NCBI GenBank assembly: GCA_964036315.1
Contig: CAXIWW010000817.1
Span: 8,653,501-8,717,500, forward strand
Direction: 5' to 3'
From: Acanthosepion esculentum
Taxonomy: Eukaryota > Mollusca > Cephalopoda > Sepiida > Sepiidae
DNA: 64,000 nt
Shown here in pieces: positions 12,516-25,299 of this stretch; within the stretch, counting starts at the first letter, position 1, and each line of letters begins with the position of its first letter. The position numbers and the translations under genes are program-made. The notes below the pieces were generated by a model. That model was not told the DNA's origin. It saw only the letters and a list, made by a program, of their open reading frames with translations, and did not search any database.

Positions 12516-12530
12516 TGCCTTATCCATAAT
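12510..12530. other. B2/C2 junction with 7-bp microhomology
   Basis: B- reads ACTGCCTTACAAG and C- reads CTTGCCTTATCCATAA. The fused sequence ACTGCCTTATCCATAA shares TGCCTTA (12516-12522) with both. Confidence 0.85.
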
Positions 12531-15500
12531 TACAAAAGTTTTTTCAACACATTGATTAGAGTCGAGTCGAAATTCAACGGTATGGGGACATGTGTTAGCT
12601 CATTTGCTGAAATTGTCATGCGGCCCTAAACTGGGAAATCAGTCATATTTCACTTGTTTGTAACTTTTTTCCAGTAGAAGAAATATATTCAAAATAGGTA
12701 TCAAATTGTGTGCAATTATTTGATTTGTCTATGTATACAGGGATTTTTCATTTGCTCGGTATGTCGTCTGACAATTTACAGCGTCCGAATTCCAGTGTGC
12801 ACAATAAGACTGCATTTATAATTTTTCCTTTTTATCGAATCCACAAAATATTGTTGTCCAATTGTCGAAAATTTCTTGCCTTATCCATAATTACAAAAGT
12901 TTTTTCGACACATTGAATAGAGTCTTGGCGAAATTCAACGCTATGGGGACTAGTGTTTGCTCATTTGCGTCAATTTTCATGCGGACCTAAACGGGGAAAT
13001 CAGTCTTAATTCACTTGTTTATAACTTTTTTCCGGTGAAAGAAATATTTTCACAATGGGTATCAAATTGTGTGCAATTATTTGATTTGTCTATGTTTACA
13101 GGGATTTTTCATTTTCTCAGATAGTAAAAAGTACAGCTTTCACCATGTGCGCGTTATGTCGTCTGACAATTTACATCGTCCGAATTCCAGTGTATACTAT
13201 AAGACTGCATTTCTAATTTTTCCTTTTTATCGAATCCACAAAATTATTGTGTCCAATTGTCGGGAATTTCTTACCTTATCCATAATTACAAAAGTTTTTT
13301 CGACATTTTGAATAGAGTCGAGGCGAAATTCAACGGTATGGGGACTTGTGCTACCTCATTTGCGGAAATTGTCATGCGGCCCTAAACTGGGAAATCAGTC
13401 ATATTTCACTTGTTTATAACTTTTTTCCAGTAAAAGAAATATTTTAAAAATGGGGATCAAATTGTGTGCAATTATTTGATTTGTCTATGTTTACGAGGAT
13501 TTTTCATTTGCTCAGATAGTAAAAACTACAGCTTTCACCATGTGCGCGGTATGTCGTCTGACAATTTTCATCGTCCGAATTCCAATGTGCACTATAAGAC
13601 TGCATTTCTAATTTTTCCTTTTCATAGAATCCACAAAATATTGCTGTCCAATTGTCGGGAATTTCTTTCATTATCCATAATTACAAAAGTTTTTTCGACA
13701 GCTTGAATAGAGTCGAGTCGAAATTCAACGGTATGGCGACTTGTGTTACCTCATTGGCGGAAATTGTCACGCGGCCCTAAACTGGGAAATCAGTCATATT
13801 TCACTTGTTTATAACGTTTTTCCAGTAAATTAAATATTTTCAAAATGGTTATCAAATTGTGTGAAATTATTTGATTTGACTATGTTTACAGGGATTTTTT
13901 ATTTGGTCAGATAGTAACAAGTACAAATTTCAGCATGTGCGCGGTATGTCGTCTGACAATTTACAGCGTCCGAATTCCAGTGTGCACAATAAGACTGCAT
14001 TTCTAATTTTTCCTTTTTATCGAATCCACAAAATATTGGTGTCCAATAGTCGCAAATTTCTTACCTTATCCATAATTACAAAAGTTTTTCGACACTTTGA
14101 ATAGAGTCGAGGCGAAATTCAACGGTATGGGGACTAGTGTTAGCTCATTTTCGGAAATTGTCATGCGGCCCTAAACTGGGAAATCAGTCATATTTCACTT
14201 GTTTATAACTTTTTTCCAGTCAAAGAAATATTTTCAAAATGGGTATCAAATTTTGTGCAATTATTTGGTTGGCCTATGTTTACAGGGATTTTTCATTTGG
14301 TCAGATAGTAACAAGTACAGCTTTCACCATGTGCGCGGTATGTCGTCTGACAATTTACAGCGTCCGAATTCCAGTGTGCACAATAAGAATGCATTTGTAA
14401 TTTTCCTTTTTATAGAATCCACAAAATATTGGTGTCCAATTGTAGGGAATTTCTTACCTTATCCATAATTACAAAAGTTTTGTCGACACATTGAATAGAG
14501 TCGAGGCGAAATTCAACGGTATGGGGACTAGTGTTAGCTCATCTGCGGAAATTGTCATGCGGACCTAAACTGGGTAATCAGTCATAATTCCCGTGATTAT
14601 GACTTTTTTCCATTAAAAGAAATATTTTCAAAATGGGTATCAAATTGTGTGAAATTATTTGATTTGTCTATGTTTACAGGGATTTTTTATTTGGTCAGAT
14701 AGTAAAAAGTACAACTTTCACCATGTGCGCGGTATGTCGTCTGACAATTTACAGCGTCCGAATTCCAGTGTGCACAATATGAATGCATTTCTAATTTTTC
14801 CTTTTTATCGAATCCACAAAATATTGGTGTCCAATTGTCGGGAATTTCTTACCTTATCCATAATTACAAAAGTTTTTTCGACATCTTGAATAGAGTCGAG
14901 GCGAAATTCAACGGTATGGGGACTAGTGTTAGCTCATTTGCGGCCCTAAACTGGGAAATCAGTCATATTTCACTTGTTTATAACTTTTTTCCAGTAAAAG
15001 AAATATTTTCAACATGGGTATGAAATTGTGTGCAATTATTTGATTTTTCTATGTTTACAGGGATTTTTCATTTGCTCAGAGAGTAAAAAGTACAGCTTTC
15101 ACCATGTGCGTGGTATGTCGTCTTACAATTTACAGCTTCCGAATTGCAGTGTTTACTATAAGACTGCATTTCTAATTTTTCCTTTTCATAGATTCCACAA
15201 AATATTGCTCTCCAATTGTCGGGAATATCTTACCTCATCCATAATTACAAAAGTTTTTTCGACACCTTGTATAGAGTCGAGGCAAAATTCAACGGTATGG
15301 GGACTTGTGTTAGCTCATTTGCGGAAATTGTCATGCGGACCTAAACTGGGAAATCAGTCATATTTCACTTGTTTTTAACTTTTTTCCAGGGAAAGAAATA
15401 TTTTCAAAATGGATGTCAAATTGTGTGCAATTATTTGGTTGGTCTATGTTTACAGGGATTTTTCATTTGGTCAGATATTAAAAAGTACAGCTTTCCCTAT

Positions 15501-16390
15501 GTGCGCGGTATGTCGTCTTACAATTTACAGGGTCCGAAATCCAGTGTGTAATATAAGACTGCATTTCTTATTTTTCCTTTTCATCCAATCCACAAAATAT
15601 TGGAGTCCAATTGTCGGGAATTTCTTACCTTATCCATAATTTCTTGCCTTATCCCTAATTACAAAAGTTTTTCCGACACCTTGATTAGAGTCGTGTCGAA
15701 ATTCAACGGTATGGGGACTTGTGTTAGCTCATTTTCGGAAATTGTCATGCGGCCCTAAACTTGGAAATATGTCATATTTCACTTGTTTATAACTTTTTTC
15801 CAGTAAAAGATATATTTTCAAAATGGGTATGAAATTGAGTGCAATTATCTGACTTGTCTATGTATACAGGGATTTTTCATTTGCTCAGATAGTAAAAAGG
15901 ACAGCTTTCACCATGTGCGCGGATTGTCGTCTGACAATTTACAGCGTCCGAATTCCAGTGTGCCCAATAAGAATGCATGTCTAATTTTTCATTTTTATAG
16001 AATCCACAAAATATTGATGTACAATTGTCGGGAATTTCTTACCTTATCCATAATTACAAAAGTTTTTTTCGAAATCTTGAATAGAGTCGAGGCGAAATTC
16101 AACGGTATGGGGATTAGTGTTAGCTCATTTGCGGAAATTGTCACGCGGCCCTAAACTGGGAAATCAGTCATATTTCACTCTTTTATAACGTTTTTCCAGT
16201 GAAATAAATATTTTCAAAATGGGTATCAAATTGTTTGCAATTATTTGGTTGGTCTATGTATACATGGATTTTTCATTTTCTCAGATAGTAAAAAGTACAG
16301 ATTTCACCATGTGCGCCGTATGTCGTCTGACAATTTACAGCGTCCGAATTCCAGTGTGCACAATAAGACTGCATTTCTAATTTTCACAAT
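12523..16390 (-). repeat. Satellite C array, reverse orientation (block C2, about 10 monomers)
   Basis: Largest C array in the window, inverted relative to C1. The landmark TCAAATTGTGTGC (or a one-base variant) occurs at 12701, 13062, 13457, 13852, 14246, 14640, 15021, 15416, 15830 and 16226. The spacings are 361, 395, 395, 394, 394, 381, 395, 414 and 396 bp. The off-size monomers are explained by a 34-bp deletion near 12757, a 14-bp deletion near 14940 between TGCGG repeats, and a 19-bp tandem duplication near 15630-15665. Two subtypes alternate loosely (TTTGATTTGTC versus TTTGGTTGGTC). The array stops at 16379-16390, whose sequence AATTTTCACAAT is the exact reverse complement of the seam at 6645-6656. 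Confidence 0.95.
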
Positions 16391-16400
16391 ACCGCGCACC
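16379..16400. other. C2/C3 inversion junction
   Basis: C- sequence (TGCATTTCTAATTTT) meets C+ sequence (ATACCGCGCACCTGG). The bases CACAAT between them fit neither consensus well. To the right the sequence equals 7505 onward; to the left it is the reverse complement of 6645 onward. Confidence 0.82.
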
Positions 16401-16840
16401 TGGTGAAAGCTGTACTTTTTACTATCTGACCAAATGAAAAATCCCTGTAAACATAGACAAATCAAATAATTGCACACAAATTGATAACCATTTTTAAAAT
16501 ATTTCTTTTAATGGAAAAAAGTTATAAAGAACTGAAATATGACTGATTTCCCAGTTGAGGGCCGCATGAAAATTTCCGCAAATGAGATAACACAAGTCCC
16601 CATATCGCTGAATTTTGCCTCGACTCTTATCAAGGTGTAGAAAAAACATTTGGTATTATGGATAAGTCAAAAAATTCCCGACATTTTGACACCAATATTT
16701 TGTGAATTCGATAAAAAGAAAAATTAGAAATGCAGTCTTATTGTGCACACTGGAATTCGGACGCTGCAAATTGTCAGACGACATACCGCGCACATGGTTA
16801 AAGCTGTACTTTTTACTATCTGACCAAATGAAAAATCCCT
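16391..16840 (+). repeat. Satellite C, forward orientation (block C3, about 1.1 monomers)
   Basis: A little over one C monomer, head-to-head with block C2. It is nearly identical to 7506-7871, sharing private changes such as TTTTTAAAATATTTC, CCCAGTTGAGGGCC and ACATTTGGTATTATG. It also keeps a further 94 bp (16757-16850) that block C1 has lost. It ends at AAAAATCCCT, which merges with the B sequence CCTTACAAGC through shared CCT. The C3/B3 join is therefore the undeleted form of the C1/B2 join. Confidence 0.93.
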
Positions 16841-19248
16841 TACAAGCAATCTCAGGCTGCTACAAAACGGCATTTCCTGGATCTTTTGTGAAACCTGCCT
16901 TACAAGCAATCTCAGGCTGATACAAGCCCATACCTGCTGGCTCTTCTGTGAAAACTGCGCTAAAATCAATCTCAGGTTGCTAAAAATCGACATCTCCTGA
17001 CTGTTTTGTGACAACTGCCTTACAATCAATCTCAGGCTGCAGCAAGCTAATTCTCCTGGCTTTTTGTGCCATTTGCCTTACAAGCAATCCCACGCAGCTA
17101 CGAGCCCATTTCTCCTGGCTTGTTGTGACAACTGCCTTACAACGAATCTCAGGCTGCAGCAAGCCCAATTCTCCTGGCTCATTTTGTGAAAACAGCCTTA
17201 CAAGCAATCTCAGGCTGCTACAATCCGAATACGCCTGGCTCTTTTGTGACACCTGCCTTACAAGCAATCTCAGGCTGCTACGAGCCCATTTCTCCTGGCT
17301 TTTTGTGGAAAGTGCCTTACACGCAATCTTAGGATTCTACGAGCCGGTTCTCCTGGGAGATTTGTGAAAATTGCCTTACAAGCAATCTCATTCTTCTACA
17401 AGCCTACACCTGCTGGCACTTTTAGGACAACTGCATTACAAGCAATCTCAGGCTGCTAAAAAATCGATCTCCCGGCTCTTTCGTGACAAATGCCTTACAA
17501 GCAATCTCAGGCTGCAGCAAGCCCAATGTTCCTGGCTTTTTTGCCAATTGCCTTACAAAATAATCCCAGGCTGCTACGAGCCGATTTCTCAAGCCTCTTT
17601 TGTGGCGACTACCTTACAAGCAATCTCAGGCTGCTACAAGACGAATTCTACTGGCTCTTTTGTGACAACTCCCTTACAAGCAATGTCAGGCTGCTATGAT
17701 CCGATTTCTCTTAAGACTTTTGTGAAAACTGCCTTACATGAAATCTCAGGCTACTACAAGCCGAATACGCCTTGCTCTTTTGAGGCAACTGCCTTACAAG
17801 CAGTCTCAGGCTGCTACAAAACGACATATCCTGGCTCTTTTGTGAAAACTGCCTTACAACAATCTCAGGCTAATACAAGCCTACACCTGCTGGCTCTTCT
17901 GTGAAAACTGCCTTACAAGCAATCTCAGGCTGCTATGGGCCGACTTCATCGGGCAATTTGTGAAAAATGTCTTACAAAGGATCTCAGGTTGCTACAAGCC
18001 GATTTCTCCTGCCTCTATACTGCCAAATGCCTTCCAAGCAATCTCAGGTTTCTACGAGCCTGGCTCTTCTATGACAACTGCCTTACAAGCAATCTCAGGC
18101 TGGATCCAGCCATATTCTCCTGACTTTTTGTGCCAATTGCTTTAAAAGCAATCCCAGGCGGCCACGTGCCGATTTCTCCTGGCTCTTTTGTGGTATCTGC
18201 CTTACAAGAAATCTCAGGCTGCCGCTAGTCCAATTCTCCTGACTTTTTGTGCCAATTGCCTTACAAGCAATCCCAGGCTGCTACGAAGCATTTCTCCAGG
18301 CTCATTTTTGGCATCTGTCTTACAAGCATTCTCAGTCTGCAGCAATATGAATTCTCCTGGCTTTTTGTGCGAATTGCCTTACAAGCACTCCAAGGCGGCT
18401 ACGAGCCGATTTCTCCTGGCCCTTTTGTGGCAACTGCCTTACAAGAAATCTCAGGCTGCTACAAGCCGAATTCTCCTGGCGCTTTTGTGACAACTGCCTT
18501 ACAAGCAATGTCAGGCTGATACGAGCCTACTTCTCTTGGCTCTTTTGTCAAAACTGCCTTACAAGTAATATCAGGCCGCTACAAATCGACATATCCTGTC
18601 TCTTTTGTGACAACTGCCTTACAAGCAATTTCAGGCTGCTGCCGGGACAGTTCTCCTGATTTTTTGTGCCAATTGCCTTAAAAGCAATCCCAGGCGGCTA
18701 CGTGCCGATTTCTCCTGGTTCTTTTGTGGTAACTGCCTTACAAGCAATCTCAGGCTGCTACAAGACGAATTCTCCTGTCTCTATTGTGACAACTGCCTTA
18801 CAAGCAATCTCAGGCTGCCGCTAGTTTAATTCTCCTGACTTTTTGTTATAATTGTCTTACAAGCATTCCCAGGCTGCTACGAACCGATTTCCCCTGGCTC
18901 ATTTCTGGCATCTACCTTACAAGCATTCTCAGGCTGCAGCAATATGAATTCTCCTGGCTTTTTGTGCGAATTGACTTACAAGCACACCAAGGCGTCTACG
19001 AGCCGATTTCTCCTGGCTCTTTTGTGGGAACTGCCTTGCAAGCAATCTCAGGCTGCTACCAGCCGAATTCTCCTGGCTCTATTGTGATAACGGCCTTACA
19101 AGCAATCTCAGGCTGCAGCAAACCCAATTCTCCTGGCTCATTTGTGGCAACTGCCTTACAAGCAATCTCACGCTGCTACAAAACGACATCTACAGTCTTT
19201 TTTTTCTCACCCTGCTACAAGCCGAATACGCCTGGCTCTTTTGTGAAA
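16841..19248 (-). repeat. Satellite B array, reverse orientation (block B3)
   Basis: About 40 B monomers. The first 830 bp (to about 17670) match 7872-8687 nearly base for base at an offset of 8979-8983 bp. The offset changes by 4 bp because B2 lacks 4 bp near 8292. After 17670 the two blocks diverge: B3 continues through monomers like those at 44420 onward, whereas B2 jumps to monomers like those at 44810. The block ends at TTTTGTGAAA, which overlaps the A-family GAAAGTCCC through shared GAAA (19245-19248). Confidence 0.94.
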
Positions 19249-22200
19249 GTCCCACGAAGACGACCCCCCACCCAGGAGACAGACACAGAAAGTCCCACGC
19301 AGAATATCCCCCACCCAGGAGACAGTCCCAGAAAGTCCCACGCAGATGACCCCCACTACCAGAAAGATTCACGCAGACGGCCCCCAGTCCCAGAAAGTCC
19401 CAAGCAGACGACCCCCAGTCCCAGAAGGTCCCATGCAGACGACCCCCAGTCCCAGAAAGTCCCACGCAGACGACCCCCCACCCAGGAGACAGTCCATGAA
19501 AGTCCCATGCAGACGACCCCCACTCCCAGAAAGTCCCAAGCAGACGACCCCCAGTCACAAAAAGTCCCACGCAGACGACCCCCAGTCCCCAAAAGTCCCA
19601 AGCAGACGACCCCATACCCAGGAGACAGTCCCAGAAAGTCTCACGCAGACGACCCACAGTCTCAGAAAGTCCCAGGCAGAAAACCCCCCAACCAGGAGAC
19701 TATCCCAGAAAGTCCCACGCAGACGACCCACATTCCCAGAAAGTCCCACGCAGACGACCCCATACCCAGGAGACAGTCCCAGAAAGTCTCACGCAGACGA
19801 CCCCCAGTCTCAGAAAGTCCAAGGCAGACAACCCCCCACCCAGGAGACAGTCCCAGAAAGTCCCACGCAGACGACTCCCACTCCCAGAAAGTCACACGCA
19901 AACGACCCCCTAGTCCCATAAAGTCCCACACAGACGACCCCCCAGAGAGAAGACAGTCCCAGAAAGTCCCACGAAGACGAACCCCAGTCCCAGCAAGTCC
20001 CAAGCAGACGACCCCCCAACATGGAGACAGTCCCAGAAAGTCCCACGCAGACAATTCCCAGTCCCAGAAGGTCCCACGCAGACGACCCCCAGTCCCAAAA
20101 AGTCCCACGCAGACGACACCCTACTAAGGAGACAGTCCCAGAAAGTCCCACGCAGACGACCCCCCAGTCCCAGAAAAACCCACGGAGACGATCCCCACCC
20201 AGGAGACTGTCCCAGAAAGTCCCACGCAGACGACCCCCCACCCAGGAGACTGACCCAGAAAGTCACACGCAGACGACCCCCACTACCAGAAAGTCCCACG
20301 CAGACAGCCCCCAGTCCAAGAATGTCCCACGCAGACGACCCCCAGTCCCAGAAAGTCCCACGCAGACAACACCCACCCAGGAGACAGTCCCAGAAAATCC
20401 CACGCAAACGACACAGAGTTCCAGAAAGTCCCACGCAGACGACCCCCAACCCAGGAGACAGTCCAAGAAAGACCCACGCAGACGACCCCAGTCCCAGAAA
20501 GTCCCACGCAGAAGACGACCAGTCCCAGAAAGTCCCACGCAGACGACCTACAGTACCAGAAGGTCCCACGCAGACGACCCACAGTCCCAGAAAGTCCCAC
20601 GCAGATGACACGCTACCAAGGAGACAGTCCCAGAAATTCCCACGCAGACGAACCGCCACCCAGGAGACAGTCCCAGAAAGTCACACGCAGACGACCCCCA
20701 GTCCAAGAAAGTCCCACGCAGACGACCCCCCACCCAGGAGACAGTCCCAGAAAGTCCCACGCAGACGACCCCCACTCCCAAAAAGTCCCACGCAGAGGGC
20801 CCCAGTCCCAGAGAGTCCCACGCAGACGAACCCCAGTCCTAGAAAGTCCCACGCAGACGACCCCCACCCAGGAGACAGTCCCAGAAAGACCAACGAAGAC
20901 GACACCCAGTCCCATAAAGACCCACGCAGAGGAGGCCCAGTCCCAGAGAGTCCCACGCAGACGACCCCCCACCAAGGAGACAGACACAGATATCCCACGC
21001 AGATGACCCCCACCCAGGAGAGTGTACCAGCAAGTCCCACAAGACGACCCCCAGTCCCAGAAAGTACCACGCAAACGACCCAGAGTTCCAGAAAGTCCCA
21101 CGCAGACGACCCCCAACCCAGGAGACAGTCCCAGAAAGTCCCATGCAGACGACCCCCACCCAGGAGACAGTCACAGAAAGTCCCAAACAGACGACCCCCC
21201 AACCAGGAGACAGTCCCAGAAAGTCCCACAAAGACGACCCCCAGTCCCAGAAAGTCCCACGCTGAAGACCCCCAGTCCCAAAAAGTCCCACGCAGACGAC
21301 ACCGCACCCAGGAGACTGTACCAGAAAGACCCATGCAGACGACCCCCCACCCAGGAGACAGTCCTAGATATCTCACGCAGACGACCCCCACCCAGGAGAC
21401 AGTCCCAGAAAGTCCCACGCAGAAGACCCACAGTCCCAGAAAGTTCCATGCAGACGACCCCACACCCAGGAGACAGTCCTAGATATCCGACGTAGACGAC
21501 CCCCCACCCAGGAGACAGTCCCAGAAAGCCCCACGCAGACGAGCCCCAGTCCAAGAATGTCCCACGCAGACGACCCCCCACGCAGGAGACAGTCCCAGAA
21601 AGTCCCACGCAAAGACCCCCAGTCCCAGAAAATCCCATGCAGACGACCCCCCACCCAGGAGACAGTCCTAGATATCCCAGGCAGACGACCCTCACCAAGG
21701 AGACAGTCACAGAAAGTCCCAAACAGACGACCCCCCACCCAGGAGACAGTCCCAGAAAGTCCCACGCAGACGACCCCCAGTCCCAGAAAGTCCCACGCAG
21801 AAGACCCCCAGTCCCACAAAGTCCCACGCAGACGACACCGCACCCAGGAGACTGTCCCAGAAAGTCCCACGAAGACGACCCCAAGTCCCAGAAACTCCCA
21901 CGCAGACGAGTCCCCACCCAGGAAACAATCCCAGAATGTCCGACGCAGACGACCCCCACCCAGGAGAGAGTCCCAGAATGACCCACGCAGACGACCCCCA
22001 GTCCCAGAAAGTCCCACGCAGACTACCCCGAATCCCACAAAATCCCACGCAGACGATCCCCCACCCAGGAGACAGTCCCAGAAATTCCCACGCAGAAGAC
22101 CCACAGTCACAGAAAGTCCCATGCAGACGACCCCCCACCCAGGAGACAGTCCTAGATATCCCACGCAGACGACCCCCCACCCAGGAGACAGTCCCAGAAA

Positions 22201-25200
22201 GTCCAACGCAGTCGAGCCCCAGTCCAAGAAAGTCCCACGCAGACAACACCCCACGCAGGAGACAGTCCCAGAAAGTCCCACGCAAAAGACCCCCAGTCCC
22301 AGAAAATCCCATGCAGACGACCCCCCACCCAGGAGACAGTCCTAGATATCCCACGAAGACGACCCCCACCCAGGAGACAGTCCCAGAAAATACCACGCCG
22401 ACGAGCCCCCACCCAGGAGACAGTCCCGGAAAGTCCCACGAAGACGACACCCAGTCCCTGAAAGTCCCACGCAGACGACACCCCACGCAGGAGACTTTCC
22501 CAGAAAGTCCCACGCAGACGACCCCCACCCAGGAGACAGTCCAAGAAAGTCCCACGCAGAAGACCCCCAGTCCAAGAAAGACCCACGCAGACGACCCCCA
22601 GTCACAGAAAGTCCCACGCAGACGACCCTCACCCAGGAGACAGTCCCAGAAAGTCCCACGCAGCCGAACCCCAGTCCAAGAAATCCCACGCAAAAGCCCC
22701 CCAGTCCCAGAAAGTCCCATGCAGACGACCCCCCACCCAGGAGACAGTCCTTGATATCCCACGCAGACGACCCCAACCCAGGAGACAGTCCCAGAAAGTC
22801 CCACGCAGACGAGCCCCCACCCAGGTGACAGTCCCAGAAAGTCCCACGCAGACGACCCCCAGTACCAGAAAGTCCCACTTAGACGACGCAGGAGACAGTC
22901 CCAAATGTCCCACGCAAAAGACACACAGTCCCAGAAAGTCCCATGCAGACGACCCCCCATCCAGGTGACAGTCCTTGATATCCCACGCAGACGACCCCAA
23001 CCCAGGAGACAGTGCCAGAAAGTCCCACGCAGACGAGCCCCCACCCAGGAGTCAGTCACAGAAAGTCCCACGCAGACGACCCCCAATCCAAGAAAGTCCC
23101 ACGCAGACAACACCCAGACAGGAGACAGTCCCAGCAAGTCTGACGCAGACGACCCCCAGTCTCAGAAAATCCCACGCAGACGAACAGCCACCCAGGAGAC
23201 AGTCGCAGAAAGTCCCACGCATACGACCCCCAGTCCCAGAAAGTCCCACGCAGACGACACCCAGTCCCTGAAAGTCCCACGCAGACGAACCCCCACCCAG
23301 GAGACAGTCCCAGAAAGTCCCACGCAGATGAGCCCCCACCAAGGAGACAGTCCCGGAAAATCCCACGCAGACGATACCCAGTCCCAGAAAGTCCCACGCA
23401 GACGAAACCCCACCCAGGAGACAGTCTCAGAAAGACCCACGCAGACCACCCCCAGTCCCAGAATGTCCCACGCAGACGACTCCCCACCCAGGAGCGAGTC
23501 CAAGAAAGACTCACGCAGAAGACCCCAGTCCCAGAAAGTCCCATGCAGACGACCCACACCCAGGAGACAGTCCCAGAAAGTCCCACGCAGAAGACCCCCA
23601 TTCCCACAAAGTCCCACGCAGACGACACCGCACCCAGGAGACTGTCCCAGAAAGACCCACCCAGACGAACCCCAGTCCCAGAACGTCCCACGCAGACGAG
23701 TCCCCACCCAGGAAACAGTCCCAGAATGTCCCACGCAGACGAGCCCCACCCAGAAGTGAGTCCCAGAATGACCCACGCAGACGACCCCCAATCCCACAAA
23801 ATCACACGCAGACGACACCGCACGCAGGAGACTGTACCAGAAAGACCCATGCAGACAACCCCCAGTCCCAGAAAGTCCCAAGCAGACGACACCCCACCCA
23901 GGAGACAGTCCTAGATATCCCACGCAGACGACCCCCCACCCAGGAGACAGTCCCAGAAAGTCCCACGCAGACGACCCCCAGACAGGAGAGTGTCCCAGCA
24001 AGTCCCACGCAGACGACCCCCAATCCCAGAAAATCCCACGCAGACGAACACCCACCCAGGAGACAGTCCCAGAAAGTCCCACGCAGACGACCCCCCACCC
24101 AGGAGACAGTCCCAGAAAGTCCCCCGCAGACGACCACCACCCAGGAGACAGTCCCAGAAAGTCCCACGCAGACGACACCCAGTCCATGAAAGTCCCACGC
24201 AGACGACCCCCCACGCAGGAGACAGTCCCAGAAAGTCCCACGCAAAAGACCCCCAGTCCCAGAAAGTCCCATGAAGACGACCCCCCACCCAGGAGACAGT
24301 CCTAGATATCCCACGCAGACGACCCCCACCCAGGAGACAGTCCCACACTGACGACCCCCAGTCCAAGAAAGTCCCACCCAGACGACCCCCACCCAGGAGA
24401 CAGTCCAAGAAAGTCCCACGCAGACGACCCCCCACCCAGGAGACAGTCGCAGAAAGTCCCACGCAGACGACCCCCCACCCAGGAGACAGTCCCAGAAAGT
24501 CCCACGCAGACGACCCCCAGTCCCAGAAAGTCACACACAGACGACCCCCACTAAGGTGACAGTCACAGAAAGTCCCACGCAGACGACACCCAGTCCCTGA
24601 AAGTCCCACGCAGACGTCCCCCCACGCAGGAGACATTCCCAGAAAGACCCACACAGACGACCTCCAGTCCCAGAATTTCTTACGCAGAAAACCTCTCACC
24701 CAGGAGAATCCAAGAAAGACCCACGCAGACGACCCCCAGTCCCAGAAAGACCCATGCAGACGACCCCCCACCCAGGAGACTGTCCCAGATATCCCACGCA
24801 GGCAACCTTCCACCCAGGAGACAGTCCAAGAAAGTCCCACGCAGACTACCCCCACCCAGGAGACAGTCCAAGAAAGTCCCACGCAGAAGACCACAGACCC
24901 AGGAGACAGTCCCAGAAAGTCCGACGCAGACGACCCCCAGTCCCAGAAAGTCCCACGCAGACGACCCCCAGTCCTAGGAAATCCCATGCAGACGACCCCA
25001 GTCAGGAGACAGTCCCAGAAAGTCCCACGCAGACGACCCCCACCCAGGAGACAGTCCCAGAAAGTCCCAAACAGACGACACCCACCCAGGAAACACTCCC
25101 AGAAAGTCCCACGCAGAAGACCCCCAGTCCAAGAAAGACCCACGCAGACGACCCCCAGTCCCAGAAAATCCCACGCAGACGACCCCAGTCCCAGAAAGTC

Positions 25201-25299
25201 CCACGCAGACGACCCCCAGTCCTACAAAATCCCACGCAGCCGACACCGCACAAAGGAGACTGTACCAGAAAAACCCATACAGACGACCCCCAGTCCCAG

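Noticed and set aside
13069..13311. Open frames of about 80 codons recurring in each C monomer
   Set aside because: They recur only because the monomer recurs. Stops and frameshifts break them in several copies, and there is no start context or recognisable domain.
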